This document shows positions 1 through 12,400 of a stretch of DNA of 64,000 bases, piece after piece. A model generated the notes under the pieces. The model had not been told where the DNA came from. It searched no databases and saw nothing but the letters and a program-made list of their open reading frames with translations. The stretch's first letter is position 1. Every line of letters begins with the position of its first letter. A program made the position numbers and the translations under genes. The stretch is taken from contig CASHTG010000015.1 of NCBI GenBank assembly GCA_949357655.1, forward strand, positions 3,782,001 to 3,846,000, read 5' to 3'. The stretch is from Parascedosporium putredinis (taxonomy: Eukaryota; Ascomycota; Sordariomycetes; Microascales; Microascaceae).

Positions 1-1772
1 CCAGGATATTTCGCAAGAGGTCGAGACTCGATGCACGCTACTTGTAGAAGACGATGGACCGAGGATTGTGCTCACTTGTTCGTATGTGAGAGCCAGAGAA
101 AGAAAAGTACAAGCAGGCAACTCATCCGGATGCATCTCCTCTCGACTGATCAACTGCCATCGCCGCTCATGTCTCGATGACCATATGGCCAAAACACGAA
201 CCTGGTGAAGAGCACTTGAGAGGGAAGGAATTTTCAAAATTGCGTCGTCCAGGTGCGAGGCCAGGGCTTGTTTAGCGAGCAGTAAGCAGCCCCCTTCCGA
301 AAGAGGGAGATGGCCCCTATTCCAGCCTGCTGCAAGTGTTCTTTTCTCCCTCGAGTCTAGTGTATTATTACCCCACAGAAATTGGCCAGCCATCTCGAAC
401 CAGCACGCATCAAAGGACTGTCGTCCTAGTCCCAGAGTCCCTCTGGCGTTCACAAAGTACAAGTAATATCCAGGTGAGGGCATCTTCACGTGGGGACCAA
501 TATTAGATGAGAAGTGATGCGGCCACTCGAATCAGGATATGCCTTTACATGAGTTGGCCACCCTCCATTCGCCGATACCTTGGGTCTTGTGGCAGCCCCA
601 AGGGTCCTGAAATGGGGCCTCCCGAAAGAGCCAGCACCACGACATGTACTAAGGCTGGGGTATTAAAAGGTCAGCCAGCGATTCTTCTGATCCTTCCTGT
701 CCTTTTTCCTATCTCTCCTCATCTCGACGTGCATCGTTGGATGGAACCCTTGCCGTGCCGTCCTCTGAACATCGTCCCCGGACCCTGGTCTTTGAGCATC
801 TCACTGGCTCGCCTGCCCACCAATTCCATGTAACCACTAAGCTGGCACCAAAGAGGTCTGTCCTCTGCTCTCTTCAAGTTGGTTGTGGCCGGCGGTTATT
901 AAGTGGCAATCCTACAAGGGAGGACACCCCATTGACCCACCCACCCGTTTTCTCTGAGAAACTTGGGACATCGTCATTATCAGCCAGCAAAGCAGGCTCA
1001 AGTGCTCTTTCTTGGTTGCACTATAATAGTGCTCAGGCCCGGTTTATAGCATGGGCATTGATGAGCGGCTTTGCCGACATTCGCTACCTTACGATTGTCG
1101 ACTCTTGCCGTGACGCGCGACGGCCGCGTGCGTCGCGGCTAATCATGGGATATCGCAACACTTTTTAAGGGTGGAAGCCCCATTGCACAGACATGCTTGG
1201 TGGGTGAGCAAAAAGAGCGCCAGCCAGGTTGGTGGCTATATCATCTAGAACTCCGACTTTTCCCAGCCCGCCCTGCTCTTTATTTTTGTCTTCTCTTTTG
1301 CTATTACTTAGGTCCTCCCTCCCCCCCCTTCCTTCCTTTCTGCATCACCCGGACGGATCATCCCGGGAATTTGCGCTTTTAGCTCACCGGGGATGGAGGG
1401 GTGAACACGCACGCGGACCAGATCCAATCTCGGTCAGAGGCAAAAGGGATAAACAAACGAGAAAACGGGAATGGTAATAACCAGAGGCGAATTTGCCTCC
1501 CGCCGCGGGTTGTTCAAGAAGATGAGACGAAACCAACACTGGGAAGAGGGAAAAGAAGGAAAGAAAATGAAACAAACAGCTTGGGGTCTGGGAACGTCAC
1601 GTCTCCGAAGGTAGAGCACAGGTGGCGCGCGCGTAGATGCGCCTTGCTACTGCAAACTCGTTCTTCTGCTTCCAGTGCTCTTTCGTATCCCCCTTCTCAT
1701 CGTTGAAATGAAGAGACAAACAGGAGTGATGTAATTGAAAAAGGGGAGGAGTGAGCGAACAAGTCTCGAATT

Positions 1773-1795
1773 GCCGCGCCGCGCCGCGCCGCGCC
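1773..1795. repeat. GCCGC pentanucleotide repeat
   Basis: Four perfect copies of a 5-bp GC-only unit plus a partial fifth copy, in non-coding DNA. It is the only GC-only microsatellite noted in the window. Confidence 0.9.
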
Positions 1796-3891
1796 ATTCC
1801 ATTCTTCATTTCCGACGAGTCGTCGGATCCAGTCCAGATGTACTTCCCATGCAATGGCCCTTCATCAGCTTTCTTCCCAAATCCAAACCGCAAAGTGTAC
1901 CACATCAGCTACTAGTCGCTACTATTGGGAGAACCAACCGATGACTCTCGAACAGCGAAGGCTCTAGATTCCCCTCCTCCAATTCAGGCAAGCGTCTTGT
2001 CTCCCAAGCGTTGGGTCTAGTCCTCTCAGACATACATGCAGCTCAGTTAGTGTAAGCCCCAGGGGAAGAGAGACCTAAAAAGAAAGAGCAGGGGTCTTGG
2101 CCAATGAACGGGCAGTTCCTGCCCTTTTTCCCCCTCGCCCCTTGATCTTGAACATGTGGTCCACGCAATATGTACCAACAAACCCTCAATTGAACGCCCC
2201 CTATATTGTAAATCATCAAAATCGTGGATCCATACCTGCAGACGTACGGGCTGTCTCATGTGTCAAGCCATTGTTCTTCAATTCTGAGTCAAAGTCAGCC
2301 TCTCCCATCAACCCGGACAAGTAAGTCGCTCATTGTCTCCCTAAAGAGTACATGGAGAGAGGAACGCCTCTTGGTTCTCCTCTCCCTTGTCCATCACCAA
2401 ACTTGACACCACAGGAATATCAGCCATGCTCTGTCGCGAGCCCAAAGGGATCAATCGACCAATTGTTGCCGACATGGCAGAAGGGGGAACACTTGATGGC
2501 CAGCTCAGCCACTTCAAACCACACCTTTCCCGACCTCGAAAGAGTTGTTCTGGTCGGTGGTCTCGAGAAGGTCTTGGCGTGCCATGGTGCAATGGCATGT
2601 TCGATTTGAGATCTACATAGCATTACACTAATAGGTAGATCCAGAGATAGGGTCCTCGCACAGCCCTAATAATGCAATCCCACAGACCCTCGAGCCACAT
2701 TATCATCATAAGACAGGCTCGACAAGAGATCAAGAAGGGGATCGATAGATGGTACGAAGAATGGGAGGAAAGCAGCAGCCCATCGAGAAAACAGGTATTA
2801 TAGGATAAGAAAAAATAAAACGAGGAGAGAGGGCTCGTCCCTGCCCTTGGCCAACTTCAACGCACCCAGCTTCCTTCTCCGTCCTGCAAACCAGACAAAT
2901 CGCATCATCGATAAGCTCAGCGCAGCAAGCGTCAATCCGGTCCTCAGTGTCTGCCCAGCCTCGGATTTAGGTTCGCTGATTTCAAGCCCCCAACACCCGT
3001 TCCAACGCTCCCTCCAAGAGGCGCACACCAGGGTCACAATGCATCGATCCGGGGGCGGACCCCTGTAGTTGATCTCTCGTTGCCCGCTCTTGTTGGAGAT
3101 AATTCCCCTTGGCCAATGAGAGAGAGAGGAGACATCCTCAGTGGGTGGTGGGAAATGGGGTTCCTACTACCTTGATGAAACAGTGGAGAGTCACCCTTCG
3201 CGACAACCGATATTTCGATCCGTCAGGCTCAACGCACAACGACATTATATCGATCCCTGAATGGCGCCCGCTGGCTAGAGAGGGAAGGGACACCTTGACC
3301 CGAGAAATATCAAGTCGTTGGTCGTTCGTAGCAGCCTGGCCAAATCTACTGGGCTTTGTCGCCGTTGGACTCGTCGGACCAGTGCACAATGGAGGCGAGG
3401 ACCTGAAGCGATTAATCTCGTATGTTGAAGATGGATATGGGTACATGGGCCGCTCCACATTGGGAGAGACATGAGCAAGCTCAGGTCCCAGAGCGACGAG
3501 CGGCAACACAAAATGGGCTCATTTTCCTTTGGAGCCAGGGTGGCGGCACCCTTCATAGTAGTGTCCCAAGTGTCCTCACTGGACTGGCATCGAGAGGGCA
3601 AACGGTCCATCTGCAGGTCCCAGTCGAGTTCAGGATGAGCTCTCCATGTTGACCCGACCCTTCCATTTTTGTTGGACCTTGTCAGGTTGCAGTTTCAGAT
3701 TGAGTGGGCCCCTCTTGCCTCTTTTGCTTCCCACGCCTCGCTCTTGCTCCACGGATTCCACCGCCGATTCGAGAAGGTGGCAAGTGCAGCGCAGTTTGTT
3801 CTTCGTCTCCGACAGCAAGCCTATTATTGACTTGACCTCAGCTCTCTCACTCTCTCCTGTGTCCCTCAGTGTCGAATCAAGTATTTCATAT

Positions 3892-3912
3892 CACACACAC
3901 ACACACACACAC
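3892..3912. repeat. CA dinucleotide microsatellite
   Basis: Uninterrupted CA repeat of about ten units in non-coding DNA. Confidence 0.95.
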
Positions 3913-6900
3913 CGCCAAATGAACCCCGCCCCTGAATCAAATCCTGCTGTCGCCGGATGAGGACTGTGGAGAAAGCAGTTGACTCAGATTACTTGATCCC
4001 TTTGATGAAAGATACAGTGCTTGCCTTCCATCGTAGACTAACGCCACCAATCCAACGCCTTTTTTTCTCGGGTCCGTCACAGTGCTGACAGTCTGACAGA
4101 TGGATCCGTCACAAGGCCAGCGAAGGAATCGAGTGCTGTGATGGAGAAGCCACCAACCCTGCCACCCCTTAAACATTCTCTTCAAGTGGCGTAATACCTT
4201 GGCACTCTCGTCCAGGAACAGGGGCAAGGTGGCCCTGATCCAGTCAAAGGGCGCCAGCTGGACAAAAGCGGGCACGGCGGCAGCTCCGCCTGCTCTCTGA
4301 AGCGACGTCTGAACGGCCTGGAAGAAGGATCTTTGTTCTTCGTAAACCCAGCCCTATCCGCCGTACATGAAATATTGAGTGCCGCTGAAGTTATCAACGA
4401 GGGAAGGAGAATAGAGCCACCTATTGGGATTTTCTTGGATTCGTGATGAGATGTCCTCCAACAGCCACCCTACCGCTCAAAGACCCTATCAGCACATACT
4501 TTGAATACTTCCTTGGGCCTCTCTCGATCAGAGCCACCCCTCCCTTATTCACTTCGCCCATTCACACAGTACAGCTCGTGAGCCTGGCTGGTTGATAATA
4601 CGAAGGACATGGTTTTCAGCATGCCCGTGAACCTAAAAGTTCGGCCGACATGAGACCTGTAGTTTCTGCAAAATGTCGGCCATGGGCAGCCTACAGGTAT
4701 GCGCAAAACAAAAATAGAAGAGTAGGTAGACAAGCCAATACTGGCCATGACCGGTGACGATGAGCCCGCCCACTTCAAAGCAGCCCAGAGCAAGTCTCAG
4801 CTCATGCGTTCGCCTCACCGTCAAAGTCTTTTAAATACGAGGCCGAAGCAGCCAACCCGCAGGTACTTGATTGCTTGAAAGAAAAGTGAGGGAAGAAAAG
4901 AAAAACAAAAAAGGAGCGGGAAAAAAGAATAATAAAAGGGAGACGAAAGAAAAGGAAAAAAAGGCCGCACATGGCCAGTTATCCGTCGTCTTACGGGAAC
5001 CATGTCGACGTGGAATGCCCGCCGTCAACCACAGCTATTCCGCCGAGTCCGTGAAAGAGGCATGCGGGGCATTGAGCAGTTGAACGAACATGGTCAGATT
5101 CCCCTCTTTTCTTGTTAAGCTGGGCGAGGAAGACGGTGGCATGGTTGAGTTTCAGATGTCGTTGTCTGGCTTTCCTGGCCTAGCCAATCCTTTTGGGCAT
5201 CACCATCGCCATCGCTGTTTCGTCGCCGCTTTTAACCTCACTCGCGTAACACGTAGATCAAGGCGTTCTTCTCTGCCTTGTCCTCGTCCCCCATCTTCCC
5301 TTTGTCTCTTTTCTTTACCATATTCACTGAAGGTTGGTCCTATCCGTCTGCTTTTAGCGCTCGCTTGAAACGTGCGCAGCCTGGCCCTCTTTCTCCTCCT
5401 TTATCCCCCTTCTTGCTTCCTTCCATTCCATTCCTTGAAGAGTTGGTTGGCCTCAGTCCCCCGTGTTTTTTTCTTGTCCCATCGCGGCAGCGAGATAGAC
5501 ATTTGCTCATGCGTGATGGATATGCCCTTTCTAATCAAGAACAGCCGGAGCGTGCGTGCTTGAGGAAGTAGAGTTTGGCGACAGGTAAAGGAAAGCACTA
5601 CATGCGATGTTAGGTGCGCCAACGCACAAAAACGGAGACAAGATCCCAGAGATATGAGGATATCGTTTCATGTTGGGGCGCCCGCTTTTCCCGGTTCCCG
5701 CCCGCCCCTCTTCTTGTCTGGGTGCTCCATATGGGCAAGGAGAGATGAAGCTAAAGAAGCAGAGACGACCTCTCTCTATTTTTTACCACTCCTTTCCATT
5801 TCCGCCTTTGTTGGGTGGACTTTCTCGCACGTCCGCAACCACTTCTTGCCCATTTTAGCGCCGTCTCTTTCCCTTGGCTCTGGTGAAAGACGTTCCGCCT
5901 CTGTCCGCCTCAGTATTCGAAGTCCCTTTGAATTATCACTCGAGTGGAGAAGAGAGAGCAGGCATGGGGTGGACGGGGGCCAAGGGATGACAAGGAGTGG
6001 GTGGTTCTTGACGACACACGGACACAAACTTGGTCAGATAGCCTCGACGCGTGGATCGGCGTTTACCCGCTCTTTCGCAGCAGGTGATCCTCGATCTTTG
6101 CAATGTCTGTCGATCACCCGCGGGGGTGTGTGTTCTGAGGGTAGGGGAAAGGAACAATCAAAGACGGGGTTGCTCACCGATGAGGCGGAGCCCTTGGACC
6201 TTGGAGACTCGCAAGGAAGACCGGGATAGCTCGCCCGGATCGCCAGTTTACCTTGGCTCCTGGGGAAAGAAGAGCGAGGATGGCTGTTTGCTTTTGGATT
6301 ATCACGGTTTTCTCTCTTCCTTCTGTGCGAGTATCTCGATATTGGTCTGCACGGAAGGGATGCCCTTTTTCCCGGCTGGAACCCCGTGGTTGGAAAACCA
6401 AAAACCAAAAAGAAGGCCACCCGCTCGTCACCACGCATGGATAAACGAATGCCTTCAATATATATATCTCTACAAGAGAGAAACGCAAACGTCACATCCA
6501 TAGTTGCCCCCACTCCGCTCTTCTCTTTTTCCACCTCCCGCCTTCCACCTATCCCCCGTGCATATACGCGTGCTCTCGAACTTGCAAAGAAAAAAAAAAA
6601 CCAAGAATCAAGAAAGACTAGAGCGGGCTAGTCCGTCTTCAAGGACCCCATACGCCATGTTTCATCAAGGCGCCCCAACGATGTACGTGCCAGGCCCCAT
6701 TGGGGGTCCCTGGCGGAAACGCATCATGACAATTGCGGAGAAGGGGGAAGATACCCTGATTTTTACCAAGCCGGCCTCCACCTCTCGCGGGGGTCTAGCC
6801 TCTCTTTGAAGCCCCTTCCCTCGCTCGCCTCGCTAATTCTTCCTCTTCCTCACTTCCGCCCCTCCCCATTCTCCCCTCTTCGTGACTCTCTTTCCGCTTC

Positions 6901-8736
6901 TTCCTTTTATGCTGCATTCCCGTTCGAGAAAAAATGTCACTTGGCCTGCCAAAAGAAGCGGGCAGGGGTTCAAAAGGCGGCGCCACGCTCCGGGAGAACC
7001 GACCGGCCAGGAGGAAATCGCCGTGACTTCTCTTCATATTCTCCTCATACTTTCTGGTCGGGATTTGAGTGCTCTCATTGGCCCTTCTGGGCACTTACAC
7101 ACCAAAGCCGCCAACCTCCCGTCTTCTCACTCTTTACCTTCTTCAACGAGGGATCCTAGGGTAAATTTCCCCTCTCTTTTGTTCTTCTACTACTTATTTT
7201 GCTTGATGTGGCTCTTCGTGCTCCAGCGCTGAGGAGCTAAGGCTGATGCTTGCTCGAATCTATCCCGAAGAGGTACGAGAAGCTTCAACGGAGGAGGAAG
7301 GTCGGCGGTGGAGGAGGGAGACCAAGCAAAGACTTGTTGAAGATGGAAAACATAACCGGACACATCTTCTTTTATCTCTTTTCCTTCTTTTGCTTGCTTT
7401 GGTTCTTCTTTTATTATCCTACTCTCCCTTAACCCGCGCCGCAAGCGGACAAAAAACGAATCCAAAAACCATGGCATCTAACCCGGCCCATGCCGTGCGA
7501 CGTAATGTCCCTCCCATCGCTTCCCGCCCGTTTTTCGCCTCCTCCTCCTCCACTCGGCTTCCCTCCCCTCCTTTCTCTCCGTAGCTCCGTAGCTCTCGCG
7601 TACACACTTACACACGCGCATACTTGTATCAAGACCACCCTCTCTTCTCTTTCTAGTGACCTTCTTCCCGCGCACTCGTCACGACGATGCTTCCCCACTT
7701 TGTCCCCTCTCGCCCTCCCCTCCCCGGGCCCGCTCACCCCCTCCCAAAAGGCGAGGACGAAAACGCCGTCGCACGCTCTCGCCGGCACATCCATCCTCCC
7801 GCTTGTTTACTTTGCCAGCGCCCGGCTCCCGCCGCTCGGGAATCTTGCCCAAGCCATGCACCGCATCGTGAAAAAGAGATCTCTCTCTACACTACCTGGT
7901 GCGACACCGCTTGGGATCCGCTAGCGTTCCGGGTTGAGCACGTAGAATAACGTGGAATAGAATAATATCTCAAAGGTGAGGACGGCAGTGCGGAGATGGA
8001 CTGTGTATATTAGTTACCCTGTCTTTTTTCTTCTTCTTTTCCCTTCTTCCTCCTCTCACACCCGTGCTCCCGCGCCGGCATCCCCATGTGATCTCCGCTT
8101 AAAGATCCTGAAACGATGTGGGAGGACGCAAACAAGCTCGGTCTAGACTCGACTGGCCACGCAAGCTTGCCAGCACCTGCCTTGTTTCTTTTTTTTTTGC
8201 TCTTTACCCTCATCATCACATGTTATACCTCTTCTTCATACGCGAGGTAGGCTGACCTCTGCAAAGGACAATGGCTATAAGAAAATAAGTTGATTAAAAA
8301 CCACTACTACTTCATATAAAGTGCTACAATAACACACCAAACTTAAAAATCCTGGGGAAGAGGGGGCCGCAAGAAATGATAAGAAAAAAAAGCGAAGCGA
8401 ACAAGAAGAATAACGGAAAAGAACAACAACAAGGAGCACGCCGCAGAGAAAGGGCTAGGGAGTAAAAACAGACAGGAAAAAGAACCAAAGACATTGACAA
8501 AATCAAATCAAGGCTTTTCTTTCCCTTGCCCTCTCCCTCCCTTTTCCCCTTTTGCAGTACCATAACAAAAAAGGAATAAGAAAACCAAACACGCCTTCGC
8601 CCCGAATCCCGTGTGTTATGCATATGCGAGCTCTGCCCACTTGATACCGAGGAAGGAAGAAAACAAAAGAAAAAGAAAGAAGAAAGGAAAAGTAGCTATG
8701 AGCGGGAGGAACAAGGTTCCCTTGTGGCTGGTCAAG

Positions 8737-8740
<4 letters not shown>

Positions 8741-8767
<27 letters not shown>
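8741..8767. repeat. GA dinucleotide microsatellite
   Basis: About 13 GA units, about 50 bp downstream of the STU1 stop codon on the minus strand, so probably within the STU1 3' untranslated region where it would read as CT. Confidence 0.95.
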
Positions 8768-8770
<3 letters not shown>

Positions 8771-8818
8771 ATTGTAGAAGGGTAGAAGACAAGAAAGAAA
8801 AAAAGAGTCCACAAAACT

Positions 8819-11800
8819 CTAAGCCTCTTCAGCTTGCTCCCGCTGCTTCTTAACAATGTAATACGTAATCAAATTCTTCGGATCGTCCTTGACGCCCTTG
8901 AGCGCCTCCCAGAACCGACCCTCCCCGACGCGCGCGTGCGTCGCCACGCACAGCTGCACGGCGTCCAGCCGCACACCCGAGTCCACCGAGTCCAGGCACC
9001 GGCTCTCCAGCCGCGCCAGCCTCTGCAGCTCCGTGTCCGAGGGCACGTACCCGGCCCGCCTCTCCAGCAGCTGCCGCAGCGCGTGCATCCCCATGCTCAG
9101 CGTCCGGCACCCTTCGGGCCCCGCGTCGCTGCTGCCGTCCAGCCGCGCCGTCAGCGTCATGACGAGCTCCGACGCGTCCCCCAGCGCCACCAGCTCCTCC
9201 GCCAGCAGCTCCAGCCCGCTGACAATGTACGTGCGCGAGTCGTACGCGCTGCGCGCCCGGAGCAGCGCTTCCAGCCCCGTCGACACGTGCGGCTGGAAGT
9301 TGAACCGCTCCTTCTTGAGCAGCAGCTTGATCGTGGCCAACACCTGCGCCTTGACGTCGGCAATCTTCTCCGTCGGCGTGTTCTCCAGCGGGTCCTGGAG
9401 GTACTCGAACAAGCCTAGCAGAAGCGCTTCAAACTTGTCGCCCGTAAACGCCGCCTTGTTGTCGCGGATCATGGACTGCAGCTTCCGGAACCCGTGCACG
9501 TCTAGAGACTTGGCCTTGACGCGCGTGATGCCGCTCTCCAGCAGACGCGAGTTCTGCCGCGACTTCTCGGGCGACGGAGGAGGCTCGTCCTCGGTTTGCG
9601 CGTCGCCCGAGGGCGGCGGCGGCACGGCCACAGCATTCTCGTTGACCGGTCGGTCCTCGAGAACCGTACCGGTAAACGACGTCGTCGGCTTGGGCGTGTC
9701 CTGATCCTCGACGAACGGATCTTCGTACACCTGCAACGCCTTCGGGGGCGACGGGCCCTTGGGCGTCGTCGTGGGAGTATCTTCTTCCGCCGCCTCCTCC
9801 GCTGCTGCCACCACCGTGGTCTTAGTCCGGGTAGGTGTCTCCGGGATCGGGCTCGGCATGGCAGGAGCCACGCGGGGCGGCGTCGTCTGCAGGCTGCCGC
9901 TTACCGTGGGCACGACGAGCGTGAGCTCTTCCGCCCGGGCCGAGCTCGACGTCGATGCGGGACTCGACAGCGTCTTCTTAAGCTTCACAGGCGTAGACTT
10001 GACCGACGTCGACTTGGCCGGGGACGAAGGCTTGGAAAAGGCTGCCTTGGTGGGCGAGGGGACGCTCGATTCGCTAGCGTGGGAGGCGTGGCCAGGTCGT
10101 GGTCGCTGAGCTGTTCGGCGTGGGGAGGACGTTGTCGTCGTGGTCGTGGTCGCGGTCGACGACTTCGATCCCCGGCGGGCTTGGCAGCCTTGGTCGTCTC
10201 GGGGCTGTTGGCCTCCGCCGACGGGCCGTGCGACCTGACCGAATAGGGCCCCGCGGTGGCAGGCCGGGCAGCCATCTCGGGCCGTCTCCTAGTAGGCCGC
10301 GTGGGCGCCGCGGACATGCCGCCCGAGTTCACGGCAAGCGTTTGCTCGGCGCGCTGACGGGGTTGGATGGGGCCTGAGCTAGTAGGCGCGGGTGCGGGCG
10401 CGGGCGCGCCGTTGCGTACCGGAGAGAAGCTCGACATGGCCGAGCCGGGCCTGGCGGGAACGTTTTTCGCGCCGCCTAGCGCCCGTCGGCCGGCCATCAC
10501 GGCCTCTCGCACGGATGGCTTGGGTCCGCTCATCGTGCTCTTGGACAGTCCGAGGCCCGGTCGAGGTCCCGTTGCTGCCGCCGTCGTTGTCGTTGCCGCC
10601 TTCTTGGGGAGTTGGGGTTGTTGGAGTCCTTTTGGAGCAGCTTCTGCGCAGTCGGATCGAGATTATCCATGATCCTACAATGGCGGGGGCGTGTCGCGTT
10701 AGTCAGATGGCTTCTTCTCAGGCCAAACAGCCCAGATGAGGAAAAGAGAAAAAGGCACAAAAAGAAAAGGGAGGGGCAGCGCGACAGTTGTGAGTCGAGT
10801 CCACTTACACTTCAGCTCGAGCTGGCCAAATCTTGGAAAAGGTCCAATACGTCGCTCGCGCCTTTTCTCGAACACCCGGGTTAGCGTCGGCCAGGCCCTT
10901 CTTGATCGACTTCTCAATCAGGTCCAAGCCGCCCGAGTGCTCGATCTGGGCCTTGTGCTGGGCCTCGTGGAGCATAATGGTGACCATCCACCCGGTGGCG
11001 TAGAGGCGGGGCTGCACGTTCTTGTCCTGGCTGGCGGCCCAAATGTGCTGCAGGAGACGGTTGCTAAACGTCACCTTGCTGAGGATGATGTCGATGGTGG
11101 TGTTGGCGAGCTGCGAGGCAATCTTCTTGGTCGAGCCGCACAACTTGAGGAGGGTCTGCATGAGGATCTCGACGAGGGGGTCCATGCGGGGGCCAAAGGC
11201 GTTGGCAATGTCCTGGACGAGGGCGCAGCCTTCCTTGGACAAGCTCGTCCGGAGCGAGGTGACGGCCTTGATGATGCCGTCGAGGAGCGCGCGCGCGCCG
11301 GTGATGAAGGCGTCGGGGAAGTCGGAGGGCGCGTTGCCCGCAATCAGCCGGCGCAGCATGCCCACGCCCTCCTCTCTCTTGAGCCAATTCTGCTCCGTCT
11401 CCCTCCCTTCGAAGTGGAAACCCATCTCGCGGAATATGTCCTCGAGCTCGCGCTGGGTGTTGACGTAGCTGGGCTCCACCGGCTCGGCCTTGCCCTCGAA
11501 CATGGGGGTGATGGGGCGGTCGGCGCCGGCGAAGGCCGATACGCTCGTGGTTAGGGCGGGCGTGGTGACCTCGAGCCTCGCCCCGGCGGGCGAGAGCTTT
11601 GACGATGGCCTGCTCGATGGCGGTTCGGACCTTGAAGTTTTTGAGCTGTCGCTTGAGATCGGATTTGGCAGCGGCGGGCGCGTTCCTAGAGGGCAATCAG
11701 AGTCAGCAACCCGCGTCTTATAGTACCTCTACCTCGGAATATCTATCACTCCAACCAAGGCGAGAACAAAGAAAGAAAAAAGGGATGAGGTTATTTCTTT

Positions 11801-12400
11801 TCGTCCAACTTACTTGAAGAGGTCAATGACAGTCGTCTTGGCAACGTCCCTCACCATGCCGTCGGCATCTTCCAGGAGATCCATAAGGAGCGGGACGTAC
11901 GACCTAAACTGCAACCCCTGCTCCTTGTGCATCACGACGAGCCACTGCATGCTCGCCTCCTTGGCCCTCGCGTTCTTACCGGACATGGCCGTGTTGCGCA
12001 CCGAGCGTTCGACCTCGGCGGGGGCAATGGTGTATATCGTCGTCATGGCCTGGGTCGCCAGCGTCCGCAGCTTATCTTTGGGGTCGCCGAGCTTCTCAAT
12101 GACGACGGGCATGGTGCGCATGGCCTCCTTGGCGACGAACTTGGGCTCCTGGCGGGACAGCCGCGTGAGGAGGTGGTTGAGGGAACCGAAGCCGGCATTG
12201 GCGAGCGCGGCGTGCTGCGACACCGAGGCGGAGCGTAGGGCGTCGAATAGCTGGGGCACGCACGTCTCCGGCACATTGTGCTGCTTGATGCCCGACTTGA
12301 TGGCGTTGACGGCGTTGACCTTGTTGTCCGTGATGACGTCGCTCTTGAGGAGCAACGCCTGCAGGTCGGCGACCTGCTGGTCTGTGATCCTGTCCGTCAT
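8819..12400 (-). CDS. stu1: STU1, CLASP-family microtubule-binding protein
   Basis: CLASP/Stu1 proteins bind microtubule plus ends and spindle microtubules through TOG (HEAT-like) domains and are needed for spindle stability. Three exons fit: 12400-11814, 11685-10809 and 10674-8819, with GTAAGT donors and introns of 128 and 134 nt. The product is about 1,106 residues. Residues 1 to about 196 form a HEAT/TOG module. A second TOG-like CLASP N-terminal domain follows, about 280-480. A long basic Ser/Pro/Thr-rich linker comes next, then a C-terminal helical TOG-like domain containing FRKLQSMIRDNK. That order matches fungal Stu1. The assembly breaks the frame three times: near 11588 (one extra base, or two missing), 10606-10609 and 10170-10173 (one base missing each, both in C/G runs). 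With these fixed the exon phases agree. The gene is divergent from the BSP-family gene. The family call is confident; exact exon ends are hand-inferred. Confidence 0.9.
11588..11590 (-). other. stu1: Frame break 1 in STU1
   Basis: Exon 2 leaves frame after the residues AIVKALA. The following coding sequence resumes in the frame that reads GARLEVTT and later MFEGKAEPVEP. The change equals one surplus base, or two missing, in the GC-rich run here. Confidence 0.75.

Larger units (their letters stand above)
1..8818. other. Gene-free flank, intergenic
   Basis: No convincing coding gene was found in this 8.8-kb stretch. Open frames up to about 190 codons exist, but they are low-complexity, overlap other frames on both strands, lack recognisable domains and have no plausible splice structure. 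The DNA is patchy: long pyrimidine-rich runs on the plus strand (for example around 5270-5450 and 7340-7750) alternate with purine-rich stretches (4870-4970, 8330-8480). Such tracts are common in promoters and 5' leaders of filamentous fungi, so part of this may be the regulatory region or untranslated leader of a gene lying left of the window. The part next to 8819 is the 3' flank of STU1. Confidence 0.6.

Noticed and set aside
5654..6534. Frames of about 150-190 codons on both strands
   Set aside because: They overlap each other, lack domains and have composition like the surrounding non-coding DNA.
7490..7924. 144-codon plus-strand frame rich in Pro, Ser and Leu
   Set aside because: Arises from a pyrimidine-rich tract; several frames are open at once.
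10736..11554. 272-codon plus-strand frame opposite STU1
   Set aside because: Shadow of STU1 exon 2 caused by strong codon bias; no domain.
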